64,000 bases of DNA from Promicromonospora panici (lineage in GTDB: Bacteria; Actinomycetota; Actinomycetes; Actinomycetales; Cellulomonadaceae): contig NZ_UWYY01000028.1 of NCBI RefSeq assembly GCF_900608595.1, positions 1 through 64,000 on the forward strand, written 5' to 3'. Positions 7,617 to 16,762 of this stretch are shown in pieces. Made by a program: the position numbers and the translations under genes. The notes beneath the pieces were generated by a model. The model was not told where the DNA came from. It ran no database searches and was given only the letters and a program-made list of their open reading frames with translations. Within the stretch, counting starts at the first letter, position 1; each line of letters begins with the position of its first letter.

Positions 7617-8376
7617 CGGAGGCCGGCGCCTTGTCCGCCGTGTCGCCTTCGCCGGACTTGGGCAGCGGGAACTTCTTCAGGAGGGCCCGGTAGGTCTCCT
7701 CGGCCGCGCCCTGCTCGGCGTGCTTCTTCGCGCTGCCGGAGCCGGAGCCGTAGGTGACGCCGTCGATCACTACCGACGAGTGGAACACCCGCGCGTGCTC
7801 AGGGCCCTCGAACGTGGCGATGTACTCGGGCGAGCCGAGGCCACGCTCGGCCGAGGCCTCCTGCAGGGAGGTCTTCCAGTCGAGACCTGCGCCCAGGCCA
7901 GCGGCGACGTCGAGCGTCGAGTCCACGAGGCGGTGCACCAGCGCACGCGAGACCTCGAGGCCGTGCGACAGGTACGTGGCGCCGATCAGAGCCTCGACCG
8001 TGTCGGAGAGGATCGAGTCCTTCTCGAAGCCGCGCGTGCGGATCTCACCCTTGCCGAGCAGGACGTACTTACCCAGCCCGAGAGTGCGTGCGATCGCGGC
8101 GAGCGCACGCTGCGACACCGTCGCCGCACGCATGCGCGCCAGGTCGCCCTCCGAAAGGTCGGGATGCCGCCGGTACAGCGCCTCGGTGACCACCAGCCCC
8201 AGCACGGTGTCGCCCAGGAACTCCAGGCGCTCGTTCGTGGGGATCCCCCCGGCCTCGTGCGCGAACGACCGGTGAGTCAGTGCCAGCACAAGAAGCTCGG
8301 GGTCCAGATGGACCCCGAGCTTCTCGAGCAGCGCGGTAGGTTCCGGCCTCGCCGGCGACGTCCCGCCCTTGGCCAC
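7609..8376 (-). CDS. rnc: Ribonuclease III
   Basis: Double-strand-specific endoribonuclease that processes rRNA precursors and cleaves structured RNAs. The 255-residue protein has the RNase III signature NERLEFLGDTVLGLVV near residue 48, with the metal-binding acidic residues, and the second acidic helix DTVEALIGATYLS. A C-terminal double-stranded RNA-binding domain runs from DWKTSLQEASAERG to AEETYRALL. The GTG start at 8376 lies one base after the rpmF stop. The end overlaps mutM, so the genes are probably co-translated. Confidence 0.95.
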   Translation of the reverse strand: MAKGGTSPARPEPTALLEKLGVHLDPELLVLALTHRSFAHEAGGIPTNERLEFLGDTVLGLVVTEALYRRHPDLSEGDLARMRAATVSQRALAAIARTLGLGKYVLLGKGEIRTRGFEKDSILSDTVEALIGATYLSHGLEVSRALVHRLVDSTLDVAAGLGAGLDWKTSLQEASAERGLGSPEYIATFEGPEHARVFHSSVVIDGVTYGSGSGSAKKHAEQGAAEETYRALLKKFPLPKSGEGDTADKAPASGA

Positions 8377-8377
8377 G

Positions 8378-8572
8378 TCAGCCCGCGTGAACGGTCTTCA
8401 GGGCGTCGCGGTAGGTGCGGCCCTTGTAGGTGCCGCACGTCGGGCACGCCGTGTGCGGCAGCTTGTTGCCCTGGCACTGCGGGCAGGTGGTGAGGGTCGC
8501 TGCGGTGGTCTTCCACTGCGAGCGACGCGCACGGGTGTTGCTGCGCGACATCTTGCGCTTCGGAACAGCCAC
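8378..8572 (-). CDS. rpmF: 50S ribosomal protein L32
   Basis: A 64-residue protein starting at GTG 8572 with the family N terminus (M)AVPKRKMSRSNTRARRSQW and a zinc-ribbon CPQC...CPTC. Longer in-frame upstream starts read into DUF177 and are rejected. The rpmF gene directly follows the DUF177/YceD gene with a two-base gap, a pairing conserved across many bacteria. Confidence 0.96.
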   Translation of the reverse strand: MAVPKRKMSRSNTRARRSQWKTTAATLTTCPQCQGNKLPHTACPTCGTYKGRTYRDALKTVHAG

Positions 8573-8574
8573 GG

Positions 8575-9246
8575 CTAGCTCTCTTTCGTCTCGTCCGACA
8601 CGCTCGTAGATTCGAGCATGCTCTGAAGCGCCGACCAACGAGGGTCGACTACGTCATGGTGATGACCGGGGTCGTCAGCCAGGCGCGCTCCGCACTCGGA
8701 GCACAGGCCCGGGCAGTCCTCCCGGCACAGCGGTTGAAATGGTAGTGCAGTCACGACCGAATCCCGAAGCGCAGGCTCCAGGTCGGCCATGTCATCGTCG
8801 TCCAGGACGGATTCTTCGTCCTCCACGTCGTCGTCCCCCGCCGCGGCCGAGGCCGCGGCCTTCTCGGGGTAGGCGAACAGCTCCGTGACGTCGACCGTGA
8901 TCTCACGGGTGATGTCGTCGAGGCAGCGGCTGCACTCGCCCTTGGCCGTGCCGCGGACGGTGCCGGAGACCAGCACGCCCTCCATCACGGACTCGAGTCG
9001 AAGGTCCAGCTCCAGGTCAGAGCCTTCCGGGATACCGATCACGGCGGTGCCGAGGTCCGACGGCGCCTGCACGGTTGCCCGGTGCGTACGCGACGATCCG
9101 GCACGCCGAGACAGCTCGTGCGTGTCGAGCACGAGCGGCGAGTTCGGTTCGCGGGAAATAACAGACTCCGATGAGGGCAGTGTCCGGCAAGGACGAGGAA
9201 GGGGGTGGACCGGCGCAAAGACCTCACGCCACGGGCCAAAAAGCAA
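8575..9246 (-). CDS. DUF177 (YceD-like) domain protein
   Basis: The body matches the YceD/DUF177 family: SPLVLDTHELSRR at the start, GECSRCLDDITREITVDVTELFAYP in the middle, and a C-terminal CREDCPGLCSECGARL cysteine cluster that probably binds zinc. An acidic linker (DDDVEDEESVLDDDD) separates the halves. YceD is linked to 23S rRNA metabolism and is almost always beside rpmF. The start is unclear. The given TTG at 9246 adds about 25 atypical residues and has no well-spaced SD. GTG inside SPLVLD would be slightly short. A non-ATG start near the VISREPNSP segment is possible. Confidence 0.85.
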   Translation of the reverse strand: MLFGPWREVFAPVHPLPRPCRTLPSSESVISREPNSPLVLDTHELSRRAGSSRTHRATVQAPSDLGTAVIGIPEGSDLELDLRLESVMEGVLVSGTVRGTAKGECSRCLDDITREITVDVTELFAYPEKAAASAAAGDDDVEDEESVLDDDDMADLEPALRDSVVTALPFQPLCREDCPGLCSECGARLADDPGHHHDVVDPRWSALQSMLESTSVSDETKES

Positions 9247-9296
9247 TCCTACGACATCGAGCGGGCGTTACGCGCGCCCGTGCGGGGTGACAGGCC

Positions 9297-9809
9297 TCAC
9301 GAGTCGGCGGCCGGCTGGCCCAGTGCGGCCCGCAGTGCCGCCGTGACCCCTGCCGGGACCAGGTCGTCGACCGGCCCCCCGTGCCGCACGATGTCCTTCA
9401 CCAGCGACGACGCCACGTGGGCGTACTTTTGGTCGCCCGGCACGAAGATGGTCTCGACGCCCGACAGATGCCGGTTCATGAGCGCCATCGGCTGCTCGGC
9501 ATCGAAGTCCCCGCCGCCGCGCAGACCCTTCACGACGGCGACCGCCCCGGCCTCCCGGCAAAAGTCCACCAGCAGCCCCGGCACTACCGCGACCCGCACG
9601 CGCGACAGCGCGGGATCGGCCTGCGCGCCGGAGTGCACAGCGGCCCGGACGAGCTCGGCACGCGTCTCCAGGTCGAGCAGGCCGGACTTGCCGGGGTTCT
9701 TCGCGATGCCGACCACTACGTCGTCGAACATGGTGGCGGCGCGCCGCACGATGTCGAGGTGGCCAAGAGTGATGGGGTCGAACGACCCGGGGCAGACGAC
9801 GGTGGTCAC
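9297..9809 (-). CDS. coaD: Pantetheine-phosphate adenylyltransferase
   Basis: Transfers AMP from ATP to 4'-phosphopantetheine, the fourth step of coenzyme A synthesis. The 170-residue protein begins VCPGSFDPITLGHLDIVRRA, with the nucleotidyltransferase GHLD (T/HxGH type) motif near residues 16-19. It also has GLRGGGDFDAEQPMALMNRHL and the ISSS-like HVASSLVKDI motif. It starts at GTG 9809, overlapping the end of rsmD by 4 bp, so the two are translationally coupled. Confidence 0.95.
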   Translation of the reverse strand: MTTVVCPGSFDPITLGHLDIVRRAATMFDDVVVGIAKNPGKSGLLDLETRAELVRAAVHSGAQADPALSRVRVAVVPGLLVDFCREAGAVAVVKGLRGGGDFDAEQPMALMNRHLSGVETIFVPGDQKYAHVASSLVKDIVRHGGPVDDLVPAGVTAALRAALGQPAADS

Positions 9810-10426
9810 GCGCCCACGCTATCCGACGCCTCGGGGCCCGCCGGCTCGGCGTAGTAGACCGCCGTCTCCCCGTAGTCCTTGCGGGCGAACGGGACCAGGC
9901 CCGCCGGCCAGGCCGGCTCGGGCGTGCGGGTCGAGCGCTCGACGACCACCACCGCGCCGTCGGCCAGGACGCCCGGCGCGGCCAGGTGCGTCAGGACGGC
10001 GGCGAGCGCGGCGCCGTCGAGGTCGTAGGGCGGGTCGAGGAAGACCAGGTCCAGCGCCGCCGTCGTCGTGCCGGGGACGGCAGGGCGCGCCCCCGCGCCC
10101 GCCAGGGACGCCGCGTACCGCTCGGCGGTCTCCGTGGTGACGCGCACCCCCGTCAGTCCCAAAGCGGCGACGTTCCGGCGCGCGACGTCGGTGGCGGCGC
10201 GCGCGCTGTCCACGAGGGTCACCGACACCGCGCCGCGGCTGGCGGCCTCCAGCCCGAGCGCGCCCGAGCCGGCGTAGAGGTCGAGCACGCGGGCGCCGTC
10301 GAGCACGTCGAGGTGCTCCAGACGGGAGAAGATCGCCTCGCGGACGCGGTCGCTGGTGGGCCGGGTGCCCTTGCCCGGCACGGCAATGGTGCGCCCGCCG
10401 AGCACCCCGGCCACGATCCTGGTCAC
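9806..10426 (-). CDS. rsmD: 16S rRNA (guanine(966)-N(2))-methyltransferase
   Basis: S-adenosylmethionine-dependent methyltransferase acting on G966 of 16S rRNA. The 206-residue protein has the family start MTRIVAGVLGGR, the GTRPTSDRVREAIFS segment, the SAM loop VLDLYAGSGALGLEAASRG and the catalytic FLDPPYD. It starts at GTG 10426. Pairing with coaD is the standard bacterial arrangement. A hairpin separates it from the nuclease-like gene upstream. Confidence 0.94.
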   Translation of the reverse strand: MTRIVAGVLGGRTIAVPGKGTRPTSDRVREAIFSRLEHLDVLDGARVLDLYAGSGALGLEAASRGAVSVTLVDSARAATDVARRNVAALGLTGVRVTTETAERYAASLAGAGARPAVPGTTTAALDLVFLDPPYDLDGAALAAVLTHLAAPGVLADGAVVVVERSTRTPEPAWPAGLVPFARKDYGETAVYYAEPAGPEASDSVGA

Positions 10427-10446
10427 CCGCCGACCCTAACCCGCCG

Positions 10447-10509
10447 CGTCGAGTGCTGGATATTCGCCCCCGATCGGCCCGCAAGAGGGCGAAAGGCCAG
10501 TACTCAACG
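10447..10509 (-). terminator. Hairpin after the EEP-family gene
   Basis: Arms 10447-10469 and 10487-10509 are inverted copies at 18 of 23 positions, around a 17-base loop. It lies between the stop of the minus-strand EEP gene (10522) and the start of rsmD (10426), the right place for a terminator. There is no U-tract. Confidence 0.5.
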
Positions 10510-10521
10510 GGGTGTGTGGGG

Positions 10522-11532
10522 TTACTGCCAGGGGGTTTCTATATGGGCTATCAACGGGAGGTGGTCGCTGCCGGTGGCGGGCAGGGCGCGCACTTCGGTC
10601 ACGGTGGCACCGCGGGCCAGCACGTGGTCGATCTGGACGACCGGGAACGGCTCCGGGTAGGTGAACTCGAAGCCGGTGGTCGGCGCGGTGACGAGGTTGG
10701 TCAGCGGGGCGATGGCGTCGTCGGCGAGGACGGCGTTCAGGTCCCCCGCGACGACGACCGCCTCGTTCTTCTCGGCGTTGACGGCGTCCGCCAACTGCAG
10801 TGCACTCGCGTTGCGCAGCTCCGTCTCGAACCCGCCGCTCCCGAACCGGACGGACGGGAGGTGCGCCGCGAACAGCGTGACGGCCGCTCCCTCGCGCTGG
10901 ATCACCACGCGCAGGCAGCGGTCCCAGGTGGCGTCGATGCCCTCCGGCCGGATGTCGACCGCCTTGGGGCCCTTGAGCGGGTACCGCGACCAGATGCCGA
11001 CGGTGCCCTGAGTCTCGTGGTGGGGCAGGACCTCGTCGAACGCCTGCGTGTACTGCTCGGCGGTCGCCTCCGACACCTCGGTGAGCGTCACGACGTCCGG
11101 CTCGGCGGCGAGGAGCACCTCAGCGGTGCCCGCGATATCGGTGTTCGTGTCGCTGGCGTTGTGCTGCACCACGGTCAGATCGCCGGGCGCCGGGTCCGCC
11201 GGGCGCACCTGCGGCAGGAAGACCCAGATCCACGCCGCGAGCGGCAGCAGGACGGCGAGGACCGCGAGCGCGGACCGCCGCAGCAGTGCGGCGAGGATGC
11301 CGAGCGGGACGGCGAGCCCGAGCCATGGCAGGAACGACTGGACGAGGCTGCCGAGGTTTCCCCAGCGGTTCGGCACGAAATCATGGGCGACGAGCAATGC
11401 GGCGACCACGACGGAGCCGAGCGCCAGCAGCCTCCCGCGCTGCCATGCAGTTTTTGCCGGCGCATCGGTATGGATCGCGTGTCTCGCGTCGACCGTCATC
11501 GGCGGGGACTCTATCGGTTGTGCGTTTCGCAC
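10522..11532 (-). CDS. Membrane-anchored endonuclease/exonuclease/phosphatase family protein
   Basis: Three hydrophobic segments at about residues 35-115 (LLALGSVVVAALLVAHDF, LGLAVPLGILAAL, LAVLAVLLPLAAWIWVF) precede an EEP (DNase I-like) domain. EEP marks seen are VVQHNA near the domain start, PDVVTLTEVS, LFAAHLP, VVVAGDLNA and GSDHLPLIA at the end. The fold hydrolyses phosphodiesters or phosphomonoesters. Many such actinobacterial membrane proteins have no known substrate. GTG at 11532 and ATG at 11499 (MTVDARHA) are both possible starts and neither has a clear SD. Confidence 0.85.
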   Translation of the reverse strand: MRNAQPIESPPMTVDARHAIHTDAPAKTAWQRGRLLALGSVVVAALLVAHDFVPNRWGNLGSLVQSFLPWLGLAVPLGILAALLRRSALAVLAVLLPLAAWIWVFLPQVRPADPAPGDLTVVQHNASDTNTDIAGTAEVLLAAEPDVVTLTEVSEATAEQYTQAFDEVLPHHETQGTVGIWSRYPLKGPKAVDIRPEGIDATWDRCLRVVIQREGAAVTLFAAHLPSVRFGSGGFETELRNASALQLADAVNAEKNEAVVVAGDLNAVLADDAIAPLTNLVTAPTTGFEFTYPEPFPVVQIDHVLARGATVTEVRALPATGSDHLPLIAHIETPWQ

Positions 11533-11594
11533 GTAAGGAGTAGGTCATCTCTTTCACCCCGCGGATTTCACCCTGCCAAACCTGGCGGAGTCCC

Positions 11595-13853
11595 TCACGC
11601 TCGTTCCAGGAACTCCTCCTGGTCCTCGTCGAGCTGCGCCCGGATCGCCTTCGCGAGCTCCGGGAACTCAGTAAGGTCGGGCGACGCACGCACGACGTCG
11701 ACGGCCGCTGTGCGGGCCTCCTCGATGAGGCCGGCGTCCTTGACGACGCGCAGCAGGCGCAGCGAGCTCGTCCTGCCGGACTGCGCGGCGCCGAGCACGT
11801 CGCCCTCGCTGCGCAGCTCCAGGTCCAGGTTGGCGAGCTTGAAGCCGTCGGTGGTCTGGGTCATGGCCTCGAGGCGGGCGAAGGCGGGGGTGCCGGGCTC
11901 TGCGTCGGACACCAGGAGGCACAGGCCCGGGTCGGTGCCGCGGCCCACGCGCCCGCGCAGCTGGTGCAGCTGGGAGATACCGAACCGGTCGGCGTCGAAG
12001 ATCACCATCGCGGTGGCCTCGGGGACGTCCACACCCACCTCGACCACCGTCGTCGAGACCAGCACCGGTGCCTCGCCGGAGGCGAAGCGGCTCATTGCCG
12101 ACTCCTTCTGGTCGGGCGGCATCTGGCCGTGCAGCACCCCGATCTCGATGCCCGCCAGCTCGGGCCGCGAGCGCAGCTCCTCGACCACCTCGAGCACGGC
12201 GCGCAGCGGCGGTCGTTCGGCGCCCTCGGCGCCCGGACCCGCCTGGTCCAAGAACTCCGGGACGTCGTCGAAGTCCTTGGCCGCCGTCTTGGTCTCCTCG
12301 TCCGGGTGGATCCGGGCGCAGACGACGTAGGCGCGGCGGCCGGCGTCGACCTCCTCGCGGACGCGGGCCCAGGTGCGGTCCGTCCAGCGGGTGTTCCCCG
12401 CGGGGACGGCGACCGTGGTGATGCCCGCGCGCCCGGCCGGCACCTCCGTCAGAGACGACGTCTCCAGGTCACCGAAGACCGTCATCGCCACCGTCCGCGG
12501 GATAGGTGTGGCCGTCATGACCAGCAGGTGCGGCGACACGCGGCCCTTGGCGCGCAGGGCGTCCCGCTGCTCGACGCCGAACCGGTGCTGCTCGTCCACG
12601 ACGACGAGCCCGAGGTCGGCGAACTGCACCTGCTCGGACAGCAGGGCGTGCGTGCCGACCACGATCCCGGCCTCGCCGCTCGCCGCCTGCAACAGGGCCT
12701 CCTTGCGGGCCTTCGCCCCGAGCGATCCGGTCAGCAGCGCCACCCGGGTGCTCGCGCCGGTGCGCTCGGCCCCGAACAGCGTGCCGGCGTCGGCCAGCCG
12801 GCCCAGCAGGGCGCGCAGCGTCCGGGCGTGCTGCGCGGCGAGCACCTCGGTGGGCGCGAGCAGCGCGGCCTGTCCGCCGGCGTCGACCACCTGGAGCATG
12901 GCGCGCAGCGCGACCACCGTCTTGCCGCTGCCGACCTCGCCCTGCAGGAGCCGGTGCATCGGGCGCGGGCTGGCGAGCTCGGCGGCTATCTCCTCGCCCA
13001 CCTCGCGCTGGCCGTCGGTGAGCACGAACGGGAGGGAGGCGTCGAAGTCCGCGAGGAGGCTCGGCTTCCCCGCGGGGAGCGGCGGACGGGCGGTGGCGTC
13101 CTCGGCGGCGGTGCGGGCCCGGCGCTGGGCGAGGGCCGCCTGCAGCACGAACGCCTCCTCGAACCGCATCCGGTGCCGGGCGCGGTAGGCCTCCTCCAGC
13201 GTCGCCGGCCGGTGCAGGCTGCGCAGTGCGGCGGCTCGTGCGGGCAGGCCCTGGCGTTGCCCCACCTCGTCGGGCACCGGGTCGGGCACGTCGTCGTCGG
13301 TCAGCGTGTCGAGCACGACGCGCAGCGCGCCCTGGATCTTCCAGCTCGGGATGCCGGCGGCGGCCGGGTAGATGGGGATGGGCTTGGTCGCGTGCTCCAG
13401 CAGCGCCTCGTCGCTGTCGAGGTCGGACTCCTCCCCCATCAGCGTGAAGTCCGGGTGCGTGAGCTGCCGGGTGCCCCTGTACAGGCCGACGGTCCCCGTG
13501 AACAGGCCCTTCGCCCCCGGGACCAGGCGCTTCTCGTGGTTGTAGAGCGAGCCGCGGTGCTTGCCGAAGAAGGTGAGCGACAGCCGGCTCTTCCCGTCCG
13601 TGACGACCACCTCCATGAGCGCGCCCTTGCGGTTGCGCATCGGCCGGACCGTCGCCTGCTCCACCCGGGCCAGGATCGTCACGTGCTCGCCCACCTGGAG
13701 CGCCGCAATGTCCGACAGTGCGCCCGGGTCGGCATACCGGCGCGGATAGTGGCCGAGCAGGTCGCCCACGGTCGCCAGTCCGAGCTTGCCCAGGGCGGTG
13801 GCCGTCCGCTTGTCGAAGGCCCGCTCCAGCCGTTCGTCCGCCCGCGTCGTCAT
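11595..13853 (-). CDS. recG: ATP-dependent DNA helicase RecG
   Basis: Branch-migration helicase that processes stalled replication forks and Holliday junctions. The 752-residue protein has an N-terminal wedge/OB region (HVTILARVEQATVRPMRNR...). The helicase motor follows: Walker A GEVGSGKTVVAL near residue 307, the DEQH box VVDEQHRFGVEQR, motif III MTATPIPRT, and the TRG-like C-terminal HQLRGRVGRG...GFKLANLDLELRSEGDVLG. The length matches the family. The start overlaps the stop of the DAK2 gene by ATGA (13850-13853). Confidence 0.96.
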   Translation of the reverse strand: MTTRADERLERAFDKRTATALGKLGLATVGDLLGHYPRRYADPGALSDIAALQVGEHVTILARVEQATVRPMRNRKGALMEVVVTDGKSRLSLTFFGKHRGSLYNHEKRLVPGAKGLFTGTVGLYRGTRQLTHPDFTLMGEESDLDSDEALLEHATKPIPIYPAAAGIPSWKIQGALRVVLDTLTDDDVPDPVPDEVGQRQGLPARAAALRSLHRPATLEEAYRARHRMRFEEAFVLQAALAQRRARTAAEDATARPPLPAGKPSLLADFDASLPFVLTDGQREVGEEIAAELASPRPMHRLLQGEVGSGKTVVALRAMLQVVDAGGQAALLAPTEVLAAQHARTLRALLGRLADAGTLFGAERTGASTRVALLTGSLGAKARKEALLQAASGEAGIVVGTHALLSEQVQFADLGLVVVDEQHRFGVEQRDALRAKGRVSPHLLVMTATPIPRTVAMTVFGDLETSSLTEVPAGRAGITTVAVPAGNTRWTDRTWARVREEVDAGRRAYVVCARIHPDEETKTAAKDFDDVPEFLDQAGPGAEGAERPPLRAVLEVVEELRSRPELAGIEIGVLHGQMPPDQKESAMSRFASGEAPVLVSTTVVEVGVDVPEATAMVIFDADRFGISQLHQLRGRVGRGTDPGLCLLVSDAEPGTPAFARLEAMTQTTDGFKLANLDLELRSEGDVLGAAQSGRTSSLRLLRVVKDAGLIEEARTAAVDVVRASPDLTEFPELAKAIRAQLDEDQEEFLERA

Positions 13854-15574
13854 GCGTCGCCCTCCTCCGTGCCGAGCTGCACCCCGTCACCCGGGCGGCC
13901 CGTCGCCAGGACGACGAGCTCCGCGTCCGGCGCGCGTTCGGCGAGCACGGCGGCGAGCCGGTCGGGCAGGCCCTCGGGGGCGTCTGCGTCGAGGAGCGCC
14001 GTCGCCACGGTGGTCCCGGTGCCCGCGGCCTCGCGCAGGACGTCGACCGCGGCGGCGCCTCGCGTGGCCACCACCGTCAGCACGGCGAGCGCCTCGCGCA
14101 CCGTCGCGTGCGCGTCGACGCCGTGCGGGCCGCCGCCGTCCGGCAGGCCGATCGGTAGCAGCGTGCCGAGGGCGGCGAGCGCCACGACGGCGTGCAGGTC
14201 GGTGGGTGTCGGCACGGCGACCACCTCGTCGACGTCGAGGTGGGCCTCGGCCCCGGCTGCCTCGTCGGGCACGCCGAGGAGCAGCACCCGGCGCGCTCCG
14301 GTCGATGCGGCGGCGCGGCCGACGTCGTCAGGGGTCAACCCCTCCACCGTGGCGCCGACCCCACCCGTGAGGAGCACGACGGCGCCCGCGTGCGCGAGCT
14401 CCGCCGCCAGGCCGGGGGCCGACGTCGCGGCCACCACCCCCCACTCGTGCTGGCCGACGGCGGCCAGGTGTCGCACGTGCACCTGCGCCAGGGCGCCGGT
14501 ACGCGCGGCCCGTGCCGCGATGGCGAGCGCCTGGTCGAGGTGGTCGGTGTGGACGTGCGCCTGCCAGACGGCGGTCCCGGTGCCGGCGTCCCCGCCGACC
14601 ACGACCACCGAGTCGCCCACCTCGCCGAGCGCGGCACGCAGCTCGGCCGCGACCGTCTCCGACGCCGCCTCGGCGGGTCCGGTGAGCACGAACATGAGCT
14701 CGAGGGCGCCCGCGTCGGCGTCGGCGCCGTGCGGTTCGATGCCGGGCGCGTCGGTCACCGGCGGCGGCGCGCCGGCGTCGAGCAGCTGGTCCAGGTTCAC
14801 GGTGTCCATGGTGCCGTCCACCACTGACACTCCGCCGACCTCCGAGCCGGTCGCCAGGTCGCCCGATCCGTCCGCCCCCAGGGCTGCGGCGCCGGACACG
14901 GCGACGACCAGCGCGTCGAGCACGAGCACCAGCCCCAGTGCTCCGGCGTCGAGCACGCCCGCCGCGCGCAGGACGTCGAGCTCGTCCCGGCTCGCCCGTG
15001 CGGCCGCCCGCGCAGCGGCCGCGGCGGCGGTCACGGTCTCCAGTGGCCCTGCGCCGTCAACGGCTACGTCCAGCCCGGCCCTGCTCTCGACCGCACGCGC
15101 GGCGGCAGCGGCAGCGTCGGCAGCGGTGAGGATGGTGCCCTCGGCAGGCTGGGCCACCGCGGATCTGGCCGACGTCGCCGCCCGCGTGAGCAGGTCCGCC
15201 GTACCGCCGCCGCGTCGGGCCGCGACCGCCAGCCCGCGCAGCCATTCGCTGAGGATCACGCCGGAGTTGCCGCGCGCGCCCAGGAGGGCCGCCCGGGCGA
15301 GGATCGCCAGCAGCCGCGGCCCCGGCGTGTCCGCCGGCGCACCGGCGACCGCCCGGTCGCCCTCGCGGAGCGTGAGGTAGAGATTGGTGCCGGTGTCGGC
15401 GTCGGCCACGGGGAAGACGTTGATTCGGTCGATCGCGCCGCGCTCGCGCCGCAGGGCCGCCGTCGCGCCGCGGGTCCAGGCACGCACGAGCCCCGGGTCC
15501 TCGAGGCGGACGCCGGACGGGAACGGCTCCGGACCAGAATCAGCCGCCCGGTTACCGCTGTCGACGTCGGTCAC
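13850..15574 (-). CDS. DAK2/DegV-like protein, fatty acid kinase FakA-like (YloV family)
   Basis: GTG at 15574 is chosen because GGAGG lies seven bases upstream. The longer open frame to 15703 has no such site. The 574-residue protein has an N-terminal DhaL/DAK2 kinase domain (about residues 20-215) with VFPVADADTGTNLYLT, where the aspartates bind the Mg-ATP, and LLGARGNSGVILSEWLRG. The rest matches the YloV/FakA middle and C-terminal region. FakA phosphorylates fatty acids held by a FakB protein. No fakB gene is in the window, so that role is inferred from family. It is translationally coupled to recG, a common neighbour pair. Confidence 0.85.
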   Translation of the reverse strand: MTDVDSGNRAADSGPEPFPSGVRLEDPGLVRAWTRGATAALRRERGAIDRINVFPVADADTGTNLYLTLREGDRAVAGAPADTPGPRLLAILARAALLGARGNSGVILSEWLRGLAVAARRGGGTADLLTRAATSARSAVAQPAEGTILTAADAAAAAARAVESRAGLDVAVDGAGPLETVTAAAAAARAAARASRDELDVLRAAGVLDAGALGLVLVLDALVVAVSGAAALGADGSGDLATGSEVGGVSVVDGTMDTVNLDQLLDAGAPPPVTDAPGIEPHGADADAGALELMFVLTGPAEAASETVAAELRAALGEVGDSVVVVGGDAGTGTAVWQAHVHTDHLDQALAIAARAARTGALAQVHVRHLAAVGQHEWGVVAATSAPGLAAELAHAGAVVLLTGGVGATVEGLTPDDVGRAAASTGARRVLLLGVPDEAAGAEAHLDVDEVVAVPTPTDLHAVVALAALGTLLPIGLPDGGGPHGVDAHATVREALAVLTVVATRGAAAVDVLREAAGTGTTVATALLDADAPEGLPDRLAAVLAERAPDAELVVLATGRPGDGVQLGTEEGDA

Positions 15575-15731
15575 GCTCTGCCCTCCTGGACGTGGCACTG
15601 CAAGGACCCGGGCGCCCGCCCGGACGGATCCCACCGTACCCAGCGGCCGAGACACTCGCGTGCGGCCGTCCACAGGCCCGGCGAGCCGCCTGCCGGTATC
15701 CACATGTGACGCAGCACCTGGTGGCTACGGT

Positions 15732-15761
15732 TTGAGGGCCCGGCCTGCGATCGGGTACTCT
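15732..15761 (+). promoter_or_regulatory. Probable sigma-70-type promoter of rpmB
   Basis: TTGAGG (15732-15737) and TACTCT (15756-15761) are separated by 18 bp, upstream of rpmB on the same strand. Transcription starting near 15768 would give a leader of about 118 bases. The remainder of the 311-bp divergent spacer (15575-15885) shows no gene. Confidence 0.45.
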
Positions 15762-15885
15762 GTCGAAGTTGCCTGGCGCGCTAAGAAGCGTTGATTGCTC
15801 TGAAGCGTCCGGGCTCCCCCTTTCGACCATCCATCACGTCGTGCTGTCGTTTCTGCACAGGCGTGCACGACATTCAGGAGACACC

Positions 15886-16083
15886 GTGGCTGCCAACTGC
15901 GACGTCTGCGGCAAGGGCCCGGGCTTCGGGCACAGCGTTTCGCACTCTCACATCCGCACCAAGCGTCGCTGGAACCCGAACATCCAGCGCGTTCGCGCGA
16001 TCGTGGGCGGGACTCCCAAGCGCGTCAACGTGTGCACCTCCTGCCTCAAGGCCGGCAAGGTCACGCGCAAGGTCTCGGCCTGA
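15886..16083 (+). CDS. rpmB: 50S ribosomal protein L28
   Basis: A 65-residue protein from GTG 15886, with CAGGAG (15875-15880) as SD. It reads (M)AANCDVCGKGPGFGHSVSHS...TKRRWNPNIQ...VNVCTSCLKAGKV. The CxxC pairs mark the zinc-binding (C+) form. A longer frame upstream lacks family similarity. Two small hairpins follow. Confidence 0.96.
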   Translation: MAANCDVCGKGPGFGHSVSHSHIRTKRRWNPNIQRVRAIVGGTPKRVNVCTSCLKAGKVTRKVSA

Positions 16084-16096
16084 CGCTGCCGCAGCC

Positions 16097-16165
16097 GGGT
16101 CGCTGAAGCGACCCGCACATGCTTGATGAAGACGCTCGTCGGGTTTGCACCTGGCGGGCGTCTTC
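16097..16165 (+). terminator. Two hairpins after rpmB
   Basis: GGGTCGC-TGAA-GCGACCC (16097-16114) is a short perfect hairpin 13 bases after the rpmB stop. GAAGACGC (16128-16135) pairs with GCGTCTTC (16158-16165). No U-tract is seen. Confidence 0.5.
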
Positions 16166-16238
16166 GACGTTCCCGTAACCTTCAACCAGACCCAAAGAAG
16201 TGGTTGCGCTAGGCACCACAGGGTGAAAAGGTGAGGTC

Positions 16239-16751
16239 ATGATGGCACCGGAAGACGTGACCATCCGCCCAGCAACGACGACCGACGCCGAGGCCATCGC
16301 CCGCGTCGACATCGCCTCCTGGCGTGGTGCTTACTCCGAGATCCTGCCCGACTCGTACCTGTCGTCGCTCGACGTCGACGAACGAGCCGGGCTGTGGCGA
16401 ACCGCCGTGACCACCGGCGCCACCAGCGTGCTGGTGGCCGAGGACGAGACCGGCCCGGTCGGGTTCACCAGCGTCGGCCCGTCCCGCGACGAGGATGCCG
16501 AACCAGGCGACCGCGAGATCTACGCCATCTACCTGCATCCCCGCGCGTGGGGCACAGGTGTGGCCCGCGACCTGATGCGAACGGTCCTCGACGGTCTCGC
16601 CCCCGGCACGGTGGTGAGCCTGTGGATCCTCGAGGGCAACGAACGCGCGCAGCACTTCTACCGGCGCCACGGGTTCCAGCCCGACGGCACCGAGCGCATC
16701 GACGAAATCGGCGGCCGGCCGCTCAAACAGCTCCGCTTCCGCAAGCGCTGA
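16239..16751 (+). CDS. GNAT family N-acetyltransferase
   Basis: A 170-residue acetyltransferase of the GCN5 fold. VTIRPATTTDAEAIARVDIASWRGAY is the typical N-terminal strand and helix. EIYAIYLHPRAWGTGVARDLM carries the acetyl-CoA-binding Q/RxxGxG/A-type loop, and LWILEGNERAQHFYRRHGFQPDG is the C-terminal motif. The substrate (protein N terminus, amine or drug) is unknown. ATG 16239 or 16242 could be the start. It stands alone between rpmB and thiL, pointing toward thiL. Confidence 0.88.
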   Translation: MMAPEDVTIRPATTTDAEAIARVDIASWRGAYSEILPDSYLSSLDVDERAGLWRTAVTTGATSVLVAEDETGPVGFTSVGPSRDEDAEPGDREIYAIYLHPRAWGTGVARDLMRTVLDGLAPGTVVSLWILEGNERAQHFYRRHGFQPDGTERIDEIGGRPLKQLRFRKR

Positions 16752-16762
16752 CCCACTCCGCG

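Noticed and set aside
11964..15380. Very long plus-strand open frame (1138 codons) opposite recG and the DAK2 gene
   Set aside because: It is antisense to two well-supported genes. Its translation is Arg/Gly/Ala-rich with no domain, as expected from high-GC DNA.
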